In this document: one piece after another, positions 1 through 8,680 of the stretch
Numbering within the stretch: the first letter of the stretch is position 1
Layout: the number at the start of each line of letters is the position of its first letter
Assembly (NCBI RefSeq): GCF_014174355.1
Contig: NZ_JABEQF010000005.1
Span: forward strand, 62,001-126,000
Reading direction: 5' to 3'
Length of the DNA stretch: 64,000 bases
From: Gluconacetobacter azotocaptans
GTDB lineage: Bacteria; Pseudomonadota; Alphaproteobacteria; Acetobacterales; Acetobacteraceae
The notes under the pieces: generated by a model
Database searches by the model: none
What the model saw: the letters and a program-made list of their open reading frames with translations, nothing else
What the model was told of the DNA's origin: nothing
Translations under genes and position numbers: made by a program

Positions 1-655
1 CACCGTCCGTCGCGGCACCCGACGTTTCGGGGGCGGGCGTTTCGGGGGCGGGCGTTTCGGGGGCCGGGGCCGCTTCCGGCGCGATGTGACCGTTCCCACC
101 CGCGGGGACATCGCCGCGCGACACATCCTCGGGTGGGCCGCCCTCGGGCACCGGGCGATACATCGACGAGAACATGGACATCGCCCGGTCCATCATCTCG
201 ATGTTCTGTCGGCCGATTTCTTCCATGCCGGGCGGAAGGAAGGTTTCCATGGTCCGCTGCATGGTGGCGCGGATCTGCTTCTGGCTGGCGGCGAACTGCT
301 CCATCATCTGGTCCAGGTAATCGGGCACCAGCCCCTGCATGCTGTCGCCGTAGAAGCGGATCAACTGGCGCAGGAACGTCGCGGGCAGCATGGCGCGGCC
401 CTTCGTTTCCTCTTCCATGATGATCTGGGTCAGGACGGACCGCGTGATGTCGTCGCCAGTACGCGCGTCGAAGATCACGAACTCCTTGCCACGACGCACC
501 ATATCCGCCAGCGTGTCGAGGGTGATGTAGATCGAGCTTTCGGTATCGTACAGACGCCGGTTGGCGTATTTCTTGATGACGATCGGGGCGACCGGGCTGT
601 TGGCATCCGGCAAGATACCCTCCATCAGCGTGGCTAGGACCGACGAGGATAGCAT
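1..655 (-). CDS. phaR: PhaR, polyhydroxyalkanoate synthesis regulator (C-terminus cut by window edge)
   Basis: PhaR proteins bind DNA and PHA granules and repress phasin genes. The reading frame on the minus strand contains the family signature VIKKYANRRLYDTESS within the first 45 residues, followed by the second conserved block around FDARTGDDITRSVLTQII and the LPATFLRQLIRFYGDSMQ region. The C-terminal part is a low-complexity Pro/Ala/Glu/Thr tail that continues past the window edge. The start is uncertain. ATG codons lie at 655 and 625, neither with a good ribosome binding site, while a strong AAGGAGGTG (697-689) sits about 33 bases upstream of 655 in the same frame. Divergent from the PHA synthase genes, which supports the assignment. 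Confidence 0.9.
   Translation of the reverse strand, partial: MLSSSVLATLMEGILPDANSPVAPIVIKKYANRRLYDTESSIYITLDTLADMVRRGKEFVIFDARTGDDITRSVLTQIIMEEETKGRAMLPATFLRQLIRFYGDSMQGLVPDYLDQMMEQFAASQKQIRATMQRTMETFLPPGMEEIGRQNIEMMDRAMSMFSSMYRPVPEGGPPEDVSRGDVPAGGNGHIAPEAAPAPETPAPETPAPETSGAATDG
23..67 (-). repeat. 15-bp tandem repeat encoding Pro-Glu-Thr-Pro-Ala units in PhaR tail
   Basis: Three copies of a 15-base unit beginning cgtttcggggg start at 23, 38 and 53. Read on the minus strand they encode the repeated pentapeptide A-P-E-T-P in the C-terminal tail of PhaR. The copy number could vary by slippage without breaking the frame. Confidence 0.85.
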
Positions 656-709
656 GACCGGAAGGCCGATGCACAGATTGCCGATTTTCACCTCCTTGCC
701 CCCCCTGCC

Positions 710-1138
710 ATGACCGCGACCGATCCCCCCGATCCGGCGGCGCTGATGCGCGACTGGATGGCCATCTGGCAGAGCGAGGCCGCCACCCTGCGCATGGACC
801 GCGAAATGGCCGACGCGGCGCGGCGCATGACCGACCTGTGGGCCGCCGGCTTCGCCGCCGCCACGCGCACCACCCCCGGCGCCACGCGGGACCCCACCCC
901 GGCCGGAACAGACTATGGAACGCAGGATGGGGAACAGATCGCCACTGCCGCCGGAGGGCCCGATGCCCCGCCCGGACGCGCCCGGGCCGATGCTGCGCCG
1001 GGGGCCGCGCCCGCTGGCGATGCATCTGCTCTCCGCGACGACATCGCCGCCCTCGGCCAGCAGCTCGACCGGATCGAGCGGCGCCTCGCCCGGCTGGAAT
1101 CCCGCATCGGCGACACCGGCCCTTCCGCCGGGGATTGA
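710..1138 (+). CDS. Putative PHA synthase accessory protein (PhaE/phasin-like)
   Basis: A 142-residue protein with an N-terminal helical region (around MRDWMAIWQSEAATLRMDRE), a Pro/Ala-rich middle and a C-terminal coiled-coil of the form ALGQQLDRIERRLARLESRI (about 112-131). A short helical protein ending in such a coil directly before a PHA synthase resembles PhaE or phasin-like partners, which bind the synthase or the granule surface. No diagnostic motif is visible, so the function is inferred from context. It overlaps the downstream phaC-like gene by about 176 bases in another frame, unusually long for this region. Confidence 0.6.
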   Translation: MTATDPPDPAALMRDWMAIWQSEAATLRMDREMADAARRMTDLWAAGFAAATRTTPGATRDPTPAGTDYGTQDGEQIATAAGGPDAPPGRARADAAPGAAPAGDASALRDDIAALGQQLDRIERRLARLESRIGDTGPSAGD

Positions 1139-2129
1139 TCCCGCCTTCATCGCCGGGGTAGCGGCCTATCGCCGGCACCCGTACCGGCGGGCCGAACCCG
1201 GCCCGATGTCCGTCCTGTGGTCGTGCGGCGACATGCGGGTCCTCGATTACGGGCAGCCCGGGGGCAGGCCCGTCCTGTTCGTGCCCAGCCTGATCAATCG
1301 GGGCTATATCCTGGACCTGATGCCGGGACGCTCGATGCTGCGCCATCTGGCGGCGCAGGGCCTGCGGCCGCTGCTGCTGGAATGGGGCTGGCCGGGCGAG
1401 GACGAACGGCGCTTGGATGTCGGCGGCTATGTCCAGGCACGGCTGGAACCGGCGCTGGCCGATATCGCAGACCAGTGCGGGCAGCCCGTCACTGTGGCCG
1501 GATACTGCATGGGCGGCCTGCTGGCCCTGGCGGCGGCGCAGCGCCGTCCCGATCTGGTTCGGGCGCTGGTGCTGCTGGCGACACCGTGGGATTTCGGCGC
1601 CGCGTCGCCCGAAGCCATCCGGACCCTGTCACGCCTGCTTGCGCCCCATGCGGGGATGATGGCGCTGACCGGTACCCTGCCGATCGATGCGTTGCAGACC
1701 GCCTTCGCCGCCGTCGATCCGGCCTCGATCATTCGGAAGTTCCGCGATTTCGGGGCCCTGCCGCAGGAAGATCCGCGCACGGCGCTGTACGTCGCCATGG
1801 AAGACTGGCTGAGCGATGGTGTGCCGCTGGCCGCCCCGGTCGCCATCGACTGCGTCCGGGACTGGTACGGCGCCAATCTGCCGATGCAGGGGGCGTGGCA
1901 GGTGGGCGGCACCGAGATCCAACCGCAGCGCCTGTCCCTGCCCACCCTGGTGGTGGTGCCGGCCCGCGACCGCATCGTGCCGCCCGGCAGCGCGCTCCCG
2001 CTGGCCGGGCTGATCCCCGGCGCGACCCTTCTACAGGTCGCGGGCGGCCATGTCGGGATGGTCGCCGGCCCCCGGGCGGAAGGGCTGCTGTGGACGCCGC
2101 TGACGGCATGGCTGCAACAGCATGCGTAA
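963..2129 (+). CDS. phaC: PhaC-like polyhydroxyalkanoate synthase (alpha/beta hydrolase fold)
   Basis: Predicted to polymerise 3-hydroxyacyl-CoA into polyester. The 388-residue protein has the synthase version of the lipase box, G-Y-C-M-G-G, with cysteine 182 in place of the hydrolase serine. It also has the later ARDRIVPP segment (candidate catalytic Asp) and GGHVGMVAGP (candidate His). At under 400 residues it is closer in size to class III PhaC than to the roughly 590-residue class I enzymes. I chose ATG 963 because GGAGG lies five bases upstream (953-957); the frame is open back to 915. The N-terminal 60 residues overlap the preceding gene. Lies between the PhaE-like gene and phaB, consistent with PHA synthesis. 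A non-PHA acyltransferase role cannot be excluded. Confidence 0.8.
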   Translation: MPRPDAPGPMLRRGPRPLAMHLLSATTSPPSASSSTGSSGASPGWNPASATPALPPGIDPAFIAGVAAYRRHPYRRAEPGPMSVLWSCGDMRVLDYGQPGGRPVLFVPSLINRGYILDLMPGRSMLRHLAAQGLRPLLLEWGWPGEDERRLDVGGYVQARLEPALADIADQCGQPVTVAGYCMGGLLALAAAQRRPDLVRALVLLATPWDFGAASPEAIRTLSRLLAPHAGMMALTGTLPIDALQTAFAAVDPASIIRKFRDFGALPQEDPRTALYVAMEDWLSDGVPLAAPVAIDCVRDWYGANLPMQGAWQVGGTEIQPQRLSLPTLVVVPARDRIVPPGSALPLAGLIPGATLLQVAGGHVGMVAGPRAEGLLWTPLTAWLQQHA

Positions 2130-2210
2130 GCAGGGGCGGACCGGTCACGAAGAGGCTGGAAGCGGCCGGCCGATCCTGTAAGATCGCGTCAAAACACAGC
2201 AGGAAACGTC

Positions 2211-2954
2211 ATGACATCTGCCCTGGCCCAAACACCCCGCGTCGCCCTGGTGACCGGTGGCACGCGGGGGATCGGGGCGGCCGTCAGCCGCGCGCTGCAC
2301 GCGGCCGGGCATCGGGTCGTCGCCTCCTACGGGTCGAACGTGGCCGAGGCGCGCGCCTTCGAAACCGCCACGGGCATCCGCACCATGGCCTTCGATGTCG
2401 CGGCATTCGAGGCCTGCGCCGACGCGATGGACCGGATCGCCCAGGCCGAAGGCCCGGTGACCATCCTGGTCAACAATGCCGGCATCACCCGCGATTCGAC
2501 CATGGGCCGCATGACGCGCGCGGCATGGGACGCCGTCATCGACACCAACCTGGGCGCGGCTTTCAACCTGTGCCGCCTGGCCATGCCGGTCATGCGGGCC
2601 GAGGGGTTCGGGCGGATCGTGAACATGGCCAGCATCAACGGCCAGACCGGCCAGTTCGGCCAGGCCAACTACGCCGCGTCGAAGGCCGGGCTGCAGGGCC
2701 TGACCCGCGCGCTGGCGCTGGAGGGCGCGCGGCACAACATCACCGTCAACACCATCGCCCCCGGCTACATCGATACCGCCATGCTGGAAACCGTGCCGCC
2801 CCAGATCCTGGCCGACATTGTCGCGCGCATCCCCGTCGGCCGCCTGGGCACGCCCGACGACGTGGCCCGCGCCGTCACCTTCCTGACGGCGGAGGATGCC
2901 GGCTTCATCACGGGCAGCACGATTTCGATAAACGGCGGTCAGCACATGCCCTGA
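2211..2954 (+). CDS. phaB: Acetoacetyl-CoA reductase (short-chain dehydrogenase)
   Basis: Reduces acetoacetyl-CoA to (R)-3-hydroxybutyryl-CoA with NADPH, the monomer-forming step before PhaC. The 247-residue protein has the nucleotide-binding TGGTRGIG at 15-22, the NNAG motif at 88-91, and catalytic Ser141, Tyr154 and Lys158 in the sequence MASINGQTGQFGQANYAASK that is characteristic of PhaB. The C-terminal ISINGGQHMP also matches the family. The downstream gene is convergent, with only 15 bases between stops. FabG-type 3-oxoacyl reductases are the main alternative, but the GQTGQFGQ insert and the locus favour PhaB. Confidence 0.92.
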   Translation: MTSALAQTPRVALVTGGTRGIGAAVSRALHAAGHRVVASYGSNVAEARAFETATGIRTMAFDVAAFEACADAMDRIAQAEGPVTILVNNAGITRDSTMGRMTRAAWDAVIDTNLGAAFNLCRLAMPVMRAEGFGRIVNMASINGQTGQFGQANYAASKAGLQGLTRALALEGARHNITVNTIAPGYIDTAMLETVPPQILADIVARIPVGRLGTPDDVARAVTFLTAEDAGFITGSTISINGGQHMP

Positions 2955-2969
2955 GGGCGGGCGCCAAGT

Positions 2970-3578
2970 TCATGGCGAAGACACCGCCGTGCGGGCCAGG
3001 CAGTCGTGGCGGCTGGCCGTTTCGTACCATGCGGCCAGGGCCGGGCGCTGGTCGCGCCAGGGGTCGTCGGCGAAGCGGACGTCGAGATAGCCCAGCGCAC
3101 AAGCCACCGACAGGATGCCCACATCGACCGGCCCGGCCAGCGACACCTCCGGCGGCGGCGCGGCCTCCAGCCGGTCGAGACTGCGCCTGATGGCGGCGGC
3201 CTGCCGCTGGACCAGCGGATCGTCCCGGTGGAGTCCCGCCCCTGCCAGACCGCGCCACAGCACGGCCGCGTCCGCAATCCCGTCGCCCAGCGCCTGAAGG
3301 CGCAGCGCGCGCCAGCGTTCCGGCCCCGCCGCCGGAATCACCCCGCCGCCGGCCAGCGCGTCCAGATATTCGACGATCACCGGACTGTCGTACACCCCCT
3401 CGCCCTCGGCGATTTCCAGCGTCGGAATCTTGCACAGCGGGTTCGCCGCCAGCACGTCGGGCGGCGCGGCCGAGATATTCACCACGACTTCCTCGATCCG
3501 ATCCTCCAGGCCCAGGGCGATGATGGCAGCCCTGACCTTGCGGGCAAACGGGCTGAGGGAGGCATGATACAGCTTCAC
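2970..3578 (-). CDS. Glutathione S-transferase family protein
   Basis: A 202-residue cytosolic GST. The thioredoxin-like N-terminal domain starts MKLYHASLSPFARKVR, with Ser9 as the probable glutathione-activating residue. It continues to the cis-proline region NPLCKIPTLE (about 66-75) and the glutathione-binding DSPVIVEYLD. The rest is the all-helical C-terminal domain. The start overlaps the stop of gloB by ATGA, so the two are translationally coupled. Both use glutathione, which suggests a joint role in electrophile or methylglyoxal detoxification; the substrate is unknown. Confidence 0.88.
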   Translation of the reverse strand: MKLYHASLSPFARKVRAAIIALGLEDRIEEVVVNISAAPPDVLAANPLCKIPTLEIAEGEGVYDSPVIVEYLDALAGGGVIPAAGPERWRALRLQALGDGIADAAVLWRGLAGAGLHRDDPLVQRQAAAIRRSLDRLEAAPPPEVSLAGPVDVGILSVACALGYLDVRFADDPWRDQRPALAAWYETASRHDCLARTAVSSP

Positions 3579-4303
3579 CGAAAGGCATCCTTTTGTTGTC
3601 GCAATCTGGCGAACGTCCCGACATCGGGGGCCAGCAGGAACGGGTTGGTCCGCTTTTCCAGGCCCAGCGTCACTGGCACCGTCGGCCGTGCCTCGGCGCG
3701 CAGGGTCTCGATTTCGGCGACGCGGGCATGCAGGGCGAAATTGTCCGGCTCGACCTCCATGGCGAAGCGGGTATTCGCCAGCGTATATTCATGCCCGCAG
3801 CAGATCAGCGTCGAATCCGGCAGCGCCGCGATCCGACGCAGCGAGTGATACATCTCCTCCGCCGTGCCCTCGAACAATCGTCCGCATCCCAGGCTGAACA
3901 GGGTATCTCCACAGAATAGGGCCGGGGTGGCGGGAAAATAGAACGCGATATGCCCGCGCGTATGGCCGGGCGTCTCCATCACCGTACCGATGGCGCCCCC
4001 CACGGCGATGGCGTCGCCGTCCACCACCGCGCGGTCCAGCATCGGCAGGCGGTAGGCGTCGGCCGCCGCCCCGGTGACGATCGAGCCGTAGCGCTTGCGC
4101 AGGACGTCGGTCGCCACCACGTGATCGGCATGATGATGTGTCAGGAAGATCTGGTCCAGGCGCCCTCCGGCCTCCTCCACCACCTCGACCAGCGGAGCTT
4201 CCTCGGCGGGATCCACCAGGGCCGTCGCGCCGCTTTCGCCGTCGCGGAGGAACCAGGCGTAATTGTCGTTCAGGATGGGAACCGGTCGGATCGAAAGGGG
4301 CAT
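3575..4303 (-). CDS. gloB: Hydroxyacylglutathione hydrolase (glyoxalase II)
   Basis: Hydrolyses S-lactoylglutathione to lactate and glutathione in methylglyoxal detoxification. The 242-residue protein is a metallo-beta-lactamase-fold enzyme with the zinc motif THHHADH at 55-61, METPGHTRGH further on, FCGDTLFSLGCGRLFEG with the metal-bridging Asp, and the C-terminal GHEYTLANTRFA plus KRTNPFL glutathione-binding signature. Start at 4303 is supported by GGAG seven bases upstream. First gene of a two-gene operon with the glutathione transferase. Confidence 0.95.
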   Translation of the reverse strand: MPLSIRPVPILNDNYAWFLRDGESGATALVDPAEEAPLVEVVEEAGGRLDQIFLTHHHADHVVATDVLRKRYGSIVTGAAADAYRLPMLDRAVVDGDAIAVGGAIGTVMETPGHTRGHIAFYFPATPALFCGDTLFSLGCGRLFEGTAEEMYHSLRRIAALPDSTLICCGHEYTLANTRFAMEVEPDNFALHARVAEIETLRAEARPTVPVTLGLEKRTNPFLLAPDVGTFARLRQQKDAFR

Positions 4304-4414
4304 GATCAGTCTCCGTCTGCTGCGGCGCGCGCCGTCGGACCGTCGTCCGCGTGCATCCCCGATTCGACCGGCGCCGGGGACGCGCCGCTCTCCAACAGTT
4401 TGTGCTAATCGGGC

Positions 4415-5140
4415 ATGATGCAAGACGACATCCGCGCCGCGTCCAGATTCTATGCCAGCAGGCCGGGAGAAAACACCGCCCATCTGCTGCGCCAGCGGCT
4501 GCACGTATTCTGGCCCGACACCGGGGCCGACCGGGTGCTGGGGCTGGGCTACACGCTGCCGTACCTGTCGCTGTGGTCCCGGCCGGCGGGGGGCCTGTGC
4601 GTCTCCGCCCGCCTCGACACCCATGTGACGCGCGACGCACCACGCGATATCGGGCCGGCGGCACGGGACTGCGTGGTGGCGGAAGACCGGCTGCCTTTTC
4701 CCGAACTGCATTTCGACCGCGTGGTCCTGATCCACGCGCTGGAGACCACCGACCGGCCGGACGACCTGCTGCGGTCGGTGTGGAAGGTCATGAAGGACGA
4801 CGGGCGCCTGCTGCTGGTGGTGCCCAACCGGGCGGGCCTGTGGGCCCATTCCGACGGCACCCCGTTCGGACAGGGCGCCCCCTTTTCCCCCCGGCAGATC
4901 GCCCGCCGGCTGTCGCGCGCCTTCCTGCGCGCCGAACGCCATGACGGCGCGCTGTTCCTGCCGCCCGTGGGGGCCGCGCACCGGCGCCTCGCCGCCACGG
5001 TCGAAGCCGCCTGCCACATGGTACTGCCCGGGTTGGGCGGCGTCTTCGTCGTCGAGGCGGTCAAGGACGTCTATGCCGGCGTCCCCACCCCCACACCGGC
5101 CCTGATCCGCGCCCCGCGGCGCATTTACGAACCGGGCTGA
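4415..5140 (+). CDS. SAM-dependent methyltransferase (type 11-like), substrate unknown
   Basis: A 241-residue Rossmann-fold methyltransferase. The usual glycine-rich SAM motif is degenerate ([11 protein letters not shown] around 42-52). The post-I acidic region and motif around [18 protein letters not shown], and [20 protein letters not shown], are well kept, as in the methyltransferase 11 family. It is divergent from gloB; this gloB/methyltransferase neighbourhood is common in alphaproteobacteria. A Met-Met start was taken at 4415. Substrate cannot be read from the sequence. Confidence 0.82.
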   Translation: MMQDDIRAASRFYASRPGENTAHLLRQRLHVFWPDTGADRVLGLGYTLPYLSLWSRPAGGLCVSARLDTHVTRDAPRDIGPAARDCVVAEDRLPFPELHFDRVVLIHALETTDRPDDLLRSVWKVMKDDGRLLLVVPNRAGLWAHSDGTPFGQGAPFSPRQIARRLSRAFLRAERHDGALFLPPVGAAHRRLAATVEAACHMVLPGLGGVFVVEAVKDVYAGVPTPTPALIRAPRRIYEPG

Positions 5141-5213
5141 CCGGGCGCGCGATCCATGCCAGACTGGCCCCACGCTTGACCGTCGGACCCGAACCCTCCA
5201 TGAACCTCGGCCC

Positions 5214-5891
5214 ATGTCCCTGATCCAGTCCCTGAAACTTGTGATGGCCCGGCCGCATCCGGCCGCCCGTCCCTTCCTTCTGGCCTCCGGCGCCGGCGCG
5301 ATCGCCGGGCGGGCCCTTCCCTGGCGTCCGGCGAAATGGCTGGGCACGGCCAGCGGCCTGTTCTTCGGGTTCTGCCTGTATTTCTTCCGCGACCCCGAGC
5401 GCGTCACCCCCACCGACGCCCATCTGGCGGTCGCCCCAGCCGACGGGCGGGTGGTGTCGGTCGAAAAGATCGCCCCCCCGGCGGAACTGGACATGGGCGA
5501 CACGCCGGTCTGGCGCATCGCCACCTTCCTGTCGGTGCTGGACGTCCATGTGAACCGTATGCCGGCCGCCGGCACGGTGACGCGCGTCGCCTACCATCCG
5601 GGCCAGTTCCTGAATGCCAGCCTGGACAAGGCGTCCGAACTGAACGAACGCAACGCGCTGCGCCTGGCGCTGCCGGACGGGCGCAACCTCGCGGTCGTGC
5701 AGATCGCCGGCCTGATCGCCCGCCGCATCCTGTGCGACGCCGAGGAAGGCATGAATTTCGAGGCTGGCGAACGCTTCGGCCTGATCCGCTTCGGGTCGCG
5801 GACCGATCTGTACCTGCCCCCCGGGGTCGAACCGCTGGTGTCGACCGGCCAGACGATGATCGGCGGCGAAACGGTCATGGCGCGGCTCTGA
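5214..5891 (+). CDS. psd: Phosphatidylserine decarboxylase proenzyme
   Basis: Converts phosphatidylserine to phosphatidylethanolamine at the inner membrane. The 225-residue protein is the short form typical of alphaproteobacteria. It has hydrophobic segments near the N-terminus (about 24-56), the active-site region APADGRV (Asp78), DVHVNR (His112) and the self-cleavage site Gly194-Ser195 in [12 protein letters not shown]; Ser195 would become the pyruvoyl group of the alpha chain. Six bases after its stop the pssA start follows, so the two sequential enzymes of the pathway are in one operon. Confidence 0.95.
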   Translation: MSLIQSLKLVMARPHPAARPFLLASGAGAIAGRALPWRPAKWLGTASGLFFGFCLYFFRDPERVTPTDAHLAVAPADGRVVSVEKIAPPAELDMGDTPVWRIATFLSVLDVHVNRMPAAGTVTRVAYHPGQFLNASLDKASELNERNALRLALPDGRNLAVVQIAGLIARRILCDAEEGMNFEAGERFGLIRFGSRTDLYLPPGVEPLVSTGQTMIGGETVMARL

Positions 5892-5896
5892 CCGCC

Positions 5897-6796
5897 ATGG
5901 ACGCCACCGACCCGCTGCCTGCCGGCCCGCGCCCGGCCGAAACACCGATCGCCCCGCCTCCGCCCCGCCGGCGGCGGCAGGCGCGGCGGCGTCCGCGGGT
6001 CCGGGGTCCGTCCTTCAACCGGCTGATCCCCAACATCATGACGATGCTGGGCCTGTGCGCCGGGCTGACGGGCATGCGCTTCGCGCTGGAAAACCGCTTC
6101 GGCGACGCGGCGGTGGCGCTGCTGATCGCGGCGTGCATCGACGGGCTGGATGGCCGGATCGCACGGCTGCTGCGCGGCACCAGCCGCTTCGGCGCGGAAT
6201 TCGACAGCCTGTCGGACTTCCTGTGCTTCGGCGTGGCGCCGGGCTTCGTGCTGTATCTGTGGGCGCTGCGCGACGCCGGGCGCTACGGCTACCTGCCCTG
6301 CATCATGTTCACGGTCTGCATGGCCCTGCGGCTGGCGCGCTTCAACGCCAGCCTGGACGATACCGACAAGCCGAAATACGCCAGCAATTTCTTCACGGGC
6401 GTGCCGGCCCCGGCCGGCGCGGGCCTGGCGATGTTTCCGCTGTTCCTGGGGCTGGAGGCCCGCAAGCTGGGGTGGGAGGGCATCTACGCTCTGACCCGCC
6501 TGCCGCTGCTGCCTGCCCTGACGCTGAGCGGCACCGCCTTCCTGCTGGTGTCCACCCTGCCGGTCTGGTCGTTCAAGAACTTCAAGGTGCCGGCGGCCTA
6601 TGTCCTGCCACTGATGCTGGGAACCGGGGCCTATGCCGCCGTCCTGGTGGCCGACCCGTGGGGCGCGCTGGCCGCCGCCGGGGTCATCTACATCGCCCTT
6701 CTGCCGCTGAGCCGCCGCAGCTTCCGCCGGCTGAAGGCCGAAGCCCAGAACCTTCAGGCCGAGGACGACGCGCCCGAGGCCGCCCCCCGGACATAG
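5897..6796 (+). CDS. pssA: CDP-diacylglycerol--serine O-phosphatidyltransferase
   Basis: Makes phosphatidylserine from CDP-diacylglycerol and serine, feeding Psd. The 299-residue integral membrane protein has the CDP-alcohol phosphotransferase signature DG-x2-GR-x8-G-x3-D-x3-D in the stretch DGLDGRIARLL...FGAEFDSLSD (about 81-106), and about eight membrane segments. A Pro/Arg-rich cytoplasmic N-terminal extension of about 38 residues precedes the first membrane helix, and a charged tail follows the last. The ATG at 5897 lies just after the psd stop. Confidence 0.94.
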   Translation: MDATDPLPAGPRPAETPIAPPPPRRRRQARRRPRVRGPSFNRLIPNIMTMLGLCAGLTGMRFALENRFGDAAVALLIAACIDGLDGRIARLLRGTSRFGAEFDSLSDFLCFGVAPGFVLYLWALRDAGRYGYLPCIMFTVCMALRLARFNASLDDTDKPKYASNFFTGVPAPAGAGLAMFPLFLGLEARKLGWEGIYALTRLPLLPALTLSGTAFLLVSTLPVWSFKNFKVPAAYVLPLMLGTGAYAAVLVADPWGALAAAGVIYIALLPLSRRSFRRLKAEAQNLQAEDDAPEAAPRT

Positions 6797-6815
6797 AGGC
6801 CGATCACGGGTTCAA

Positions 6816-6831
6816 CGTCACGAGCGTGACG
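6816..6831. promoter_or_regulatory. Small inverted repeat after pssA
   Basis: CGTCAC and GTGACG flank a four-base spacer 20 bases after the pssA stop. It lacks a following T-run, so it could be a weak terminator or an operator for the downstream MFS gene. Nothing else stands out in the 147-base gap. Confidence 0.35.
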
Positions 6832-6943
6832 GCATGATCGAACTTGACGATGCGAACCGCGCTTCTCCCTGGCGCCATGGCTGTCATCATCGACCACGCA
6901 GCGCGCGGAGCCGTCGGCCTTACGACCACCGGGAGCAGCGCCG

Positions 6944-8191
6944 ATGAATATGAAGCCTTCTCCCGCCCCGGAGTCACCGTCGGCGCACTGGCTCAACCGG
7001 ACGGTTGCCGGCGCCGGACTGACCAGCGCGCTGGGGGATTTCTGCTACGAAACGACGACGGTCATCCTGCCGGCCTTCCTCGCCGTCCTTGGCGTCCCGG
7101 CGGCCGCCCTGGGACTGATCGAGGGGACCGCCGACGCGGTCGCCAGCTTCACCAAAATGGCCGCGGGATATGTCGCCGACAGATTCGGCCATCGGAAAGG
7201 CCTGGTCGTCGTCGGATACGGCCTGACACCCGTGGGGCAGGCCCTGATCGCGCTCGCAGGCGGATGGCCGCTCGTGCTGCTCGGACGTGTCGTGTCCTGG
7301 TTCGGCAAGGGCCTCCGGGGCCCGTTGCGCGACGTCATCGTCATCCAGTCCATCACGGCCGGGACACGGGGCCGGGCATTCGGCTTTCATCGGGCGATGG
7401 ACACGCTGGGCGCGGTCATCGGGCCCCTGCTTGGCGTCATGCTGCTGGGGTGGGCCCGAGATCGTGGTTCCGGGATGCCGGCCGAACCGTTCCGTCTGGT
7501 GTTCTGGCTGACCCTGATCCCCGGCATGCTGGCGGTCCTGGCGTTCCTGACCCTCGTCGTGGATCCCGGACACTCGTCCAATCCCGCCCTTCGGTTCCTT
7601 TCGACGTTACGCGGCCTGCCCGCGTCATTCCGGCGCTATCTCGCCGCCGTGGGTGTCTTCGGTCTGGGCGATTTCTCGCACAGCCTGCTGATCCTGGCGG
7701 CCACCCAGCTTCTGACGCCTTCGACCGGCGTCATCAGGGCCGCCCAGATCGCGGGGCTGCTCTATGTCGGGCGCAACGTGACCCAGCTTATCGCCTCCTA
7801 TCCCGCGGGCGCGCTGGCGGACCGTTTCGGTCACAGGGCCGTCCTGGTCTCGGGCTACGCCTCGGGGGCCATCGCAGCCGGGCTGACGGCGCTTGCATTC
7901 GCTTCCCGTGAAAGCAGTATTGTCCTGCTGGCCGCCATATTCTTCATCGCCGGATTGTGCGTCGCCGTCCAGGAGGCCCTGGAAGCGACGGTCGCGGCGG
8001 AAATGGTCCGGCAGGATACGCTGGCGACCAGCTATGGCGCCCTGGGCACGACGAACGGCGTTGCGAAATTCATCTCAAGTTCCGCCGTCGGTCTCATATG
8101 GACGGCCGTGTCGCCGACCTTGGGGTTTGCCCTCGCGGCGCTGACGATGGCCGCAGGCACGGTGCTCCTCCTGCGGCTTCGACCACGCTGA
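6944..8191 (+). CDS. MFS transporter, substrate unknown
   Basis: A 415-residue membrane protein with about 12 hydrophobic segments and the MFS loop motif between helices 2 and 3 (GYVADRFGHRKGLVVVGYG), repeated in the second half as GALADRFGHRAVLVSGY. The family motif fits an efflux or uptake permease of the major facilitator superfamily, but no residues identify the cargo. GGAG lies eight bases before the ATG at 6944; a second ATG at 6950 is possible. It stands alone, convergent with the hydrogenase-related operon (15-base gap). Confidence 0.85.
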   Translation: MNMKPSPAPESPSAHWLNRTVAGAGLTSALGDFCYETTTVILPAFLAVLGVPAAALGLIEGTADAVASFTKMAAGYVADRFGHRKGLVVVGYGLTPVGQALIALAGGWPLVLLGRVVSWFGKGLRGPLRDVIVIQSITAGTRGRAFGFHRAMDTLGAVIGPLLGVMLLGWARDRGSGMPAEPFRLVFWLTLIPGMLAVLAFLTLVVDPGHSSNPALRFLSTLRGLPASFRRYLAAVGVFGLGDFSHSLLILAATQLLTPSTGVIRAAQIAGLLYVGRNVTQLIASYPAGALADRFGHRAVLVSGYASGAIAAGLTALAFASRESSIVLLAAIFFIAGLCVAVQEALEATVAAEMVRQDTLATSYGALGTTNGVAKFISSSAVGLIWTAVSPTLGFALAALTMAAGTVLLLRLRPR

Positions 8192-8206
8192 CCCCTTTCT
8201 GCTCCC

Positions 8207-8665
8207 CTAACCGCCCAGCAAGCCGGCCAGCCCCGACAGGATCGCCGCCGGCGAGGGCGGACAGCCGGCAATGGCCAGGTCGATCGGCGCGCGGCCTTCC
8301 AGCCCGCCCAGCACCGCGTAATTTTCCGAAAACGGGCCGCCGTCGATCGCGCAGGCCCCGACGGCGACCAGCGCGCGCGGTTCGGGCATGGCGTGCCACG
8401 CGGCCTCCAGCACCGGGGCCATCACCCGCGTCAGCGGCCCCGTGACCAGCAGCACCTCGGCCAGACGGGGGGTCGTGACGAACGCGATCCCGGTGGCCGC
8501 CAGGCCGTAGGCGGCCCCGTCCAGGGCCGCCAGTTCCATCGCGCACCCCTCGCACCCGCCGGTCTCGATATGAAAGACCGGCAGCGGCCGCCGCGCCGCC
8601 ACCGGCACGCGCGCGGGGGCATGCTTCCCGGTCGTGGCGGTCAGGATCGCCCGCAGGATCGCCAT
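8207..8665 (-). CDS. HyfI/NuoB-like [4Fe-4S] subunit of hydrogenase-related complex
   Basis: The smallest subunit of the complex, 152 residues, homologous to NuoB of complex I and HyfI/HycG of hydrogenase-4/3. All four ligands for the N2-type [4Fe-4S] cluster are present: Cys38 and Cys41 (GGCEGC), Cys105 (GACAIDGG) and Cys135 (GCPPSP). Thus an electron-transfer site is retained although the partner large subunit has lost its metal site. It contains one of only two lysines in the operon (Lys14). It is the last gene of the operon, 15 bases after the stop of a 44-codon ORF, with a G-rich AAGGGG site five to six bases before the ATG. Confidence 0.85.
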   Translation of the reverse strand: MAILRAILTATTGKHAPARVPVAARRPLPVFHIETGGCEGCAMELAALDGAAYGLAATGIAFVTTPRLAEVLLVTGPLTRVMAPVLEAAWHAMPEPRALVAVGACAIDGGPFSENYAVLGGLEGRAPIDLAIAGCPPSPAAILSGLAGLLGG

Positions 8666-8680
8666 CGTTTCCCCTTGCTC

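Noticed and set aside
1217-3190. Long open frame (over 650 codons) across the PHA genes
   Set aside because: It is Arg/Gly/Pro-rich low-complexity translation running through phaC and phaB in another frame, a usual artefact of very high GC content.
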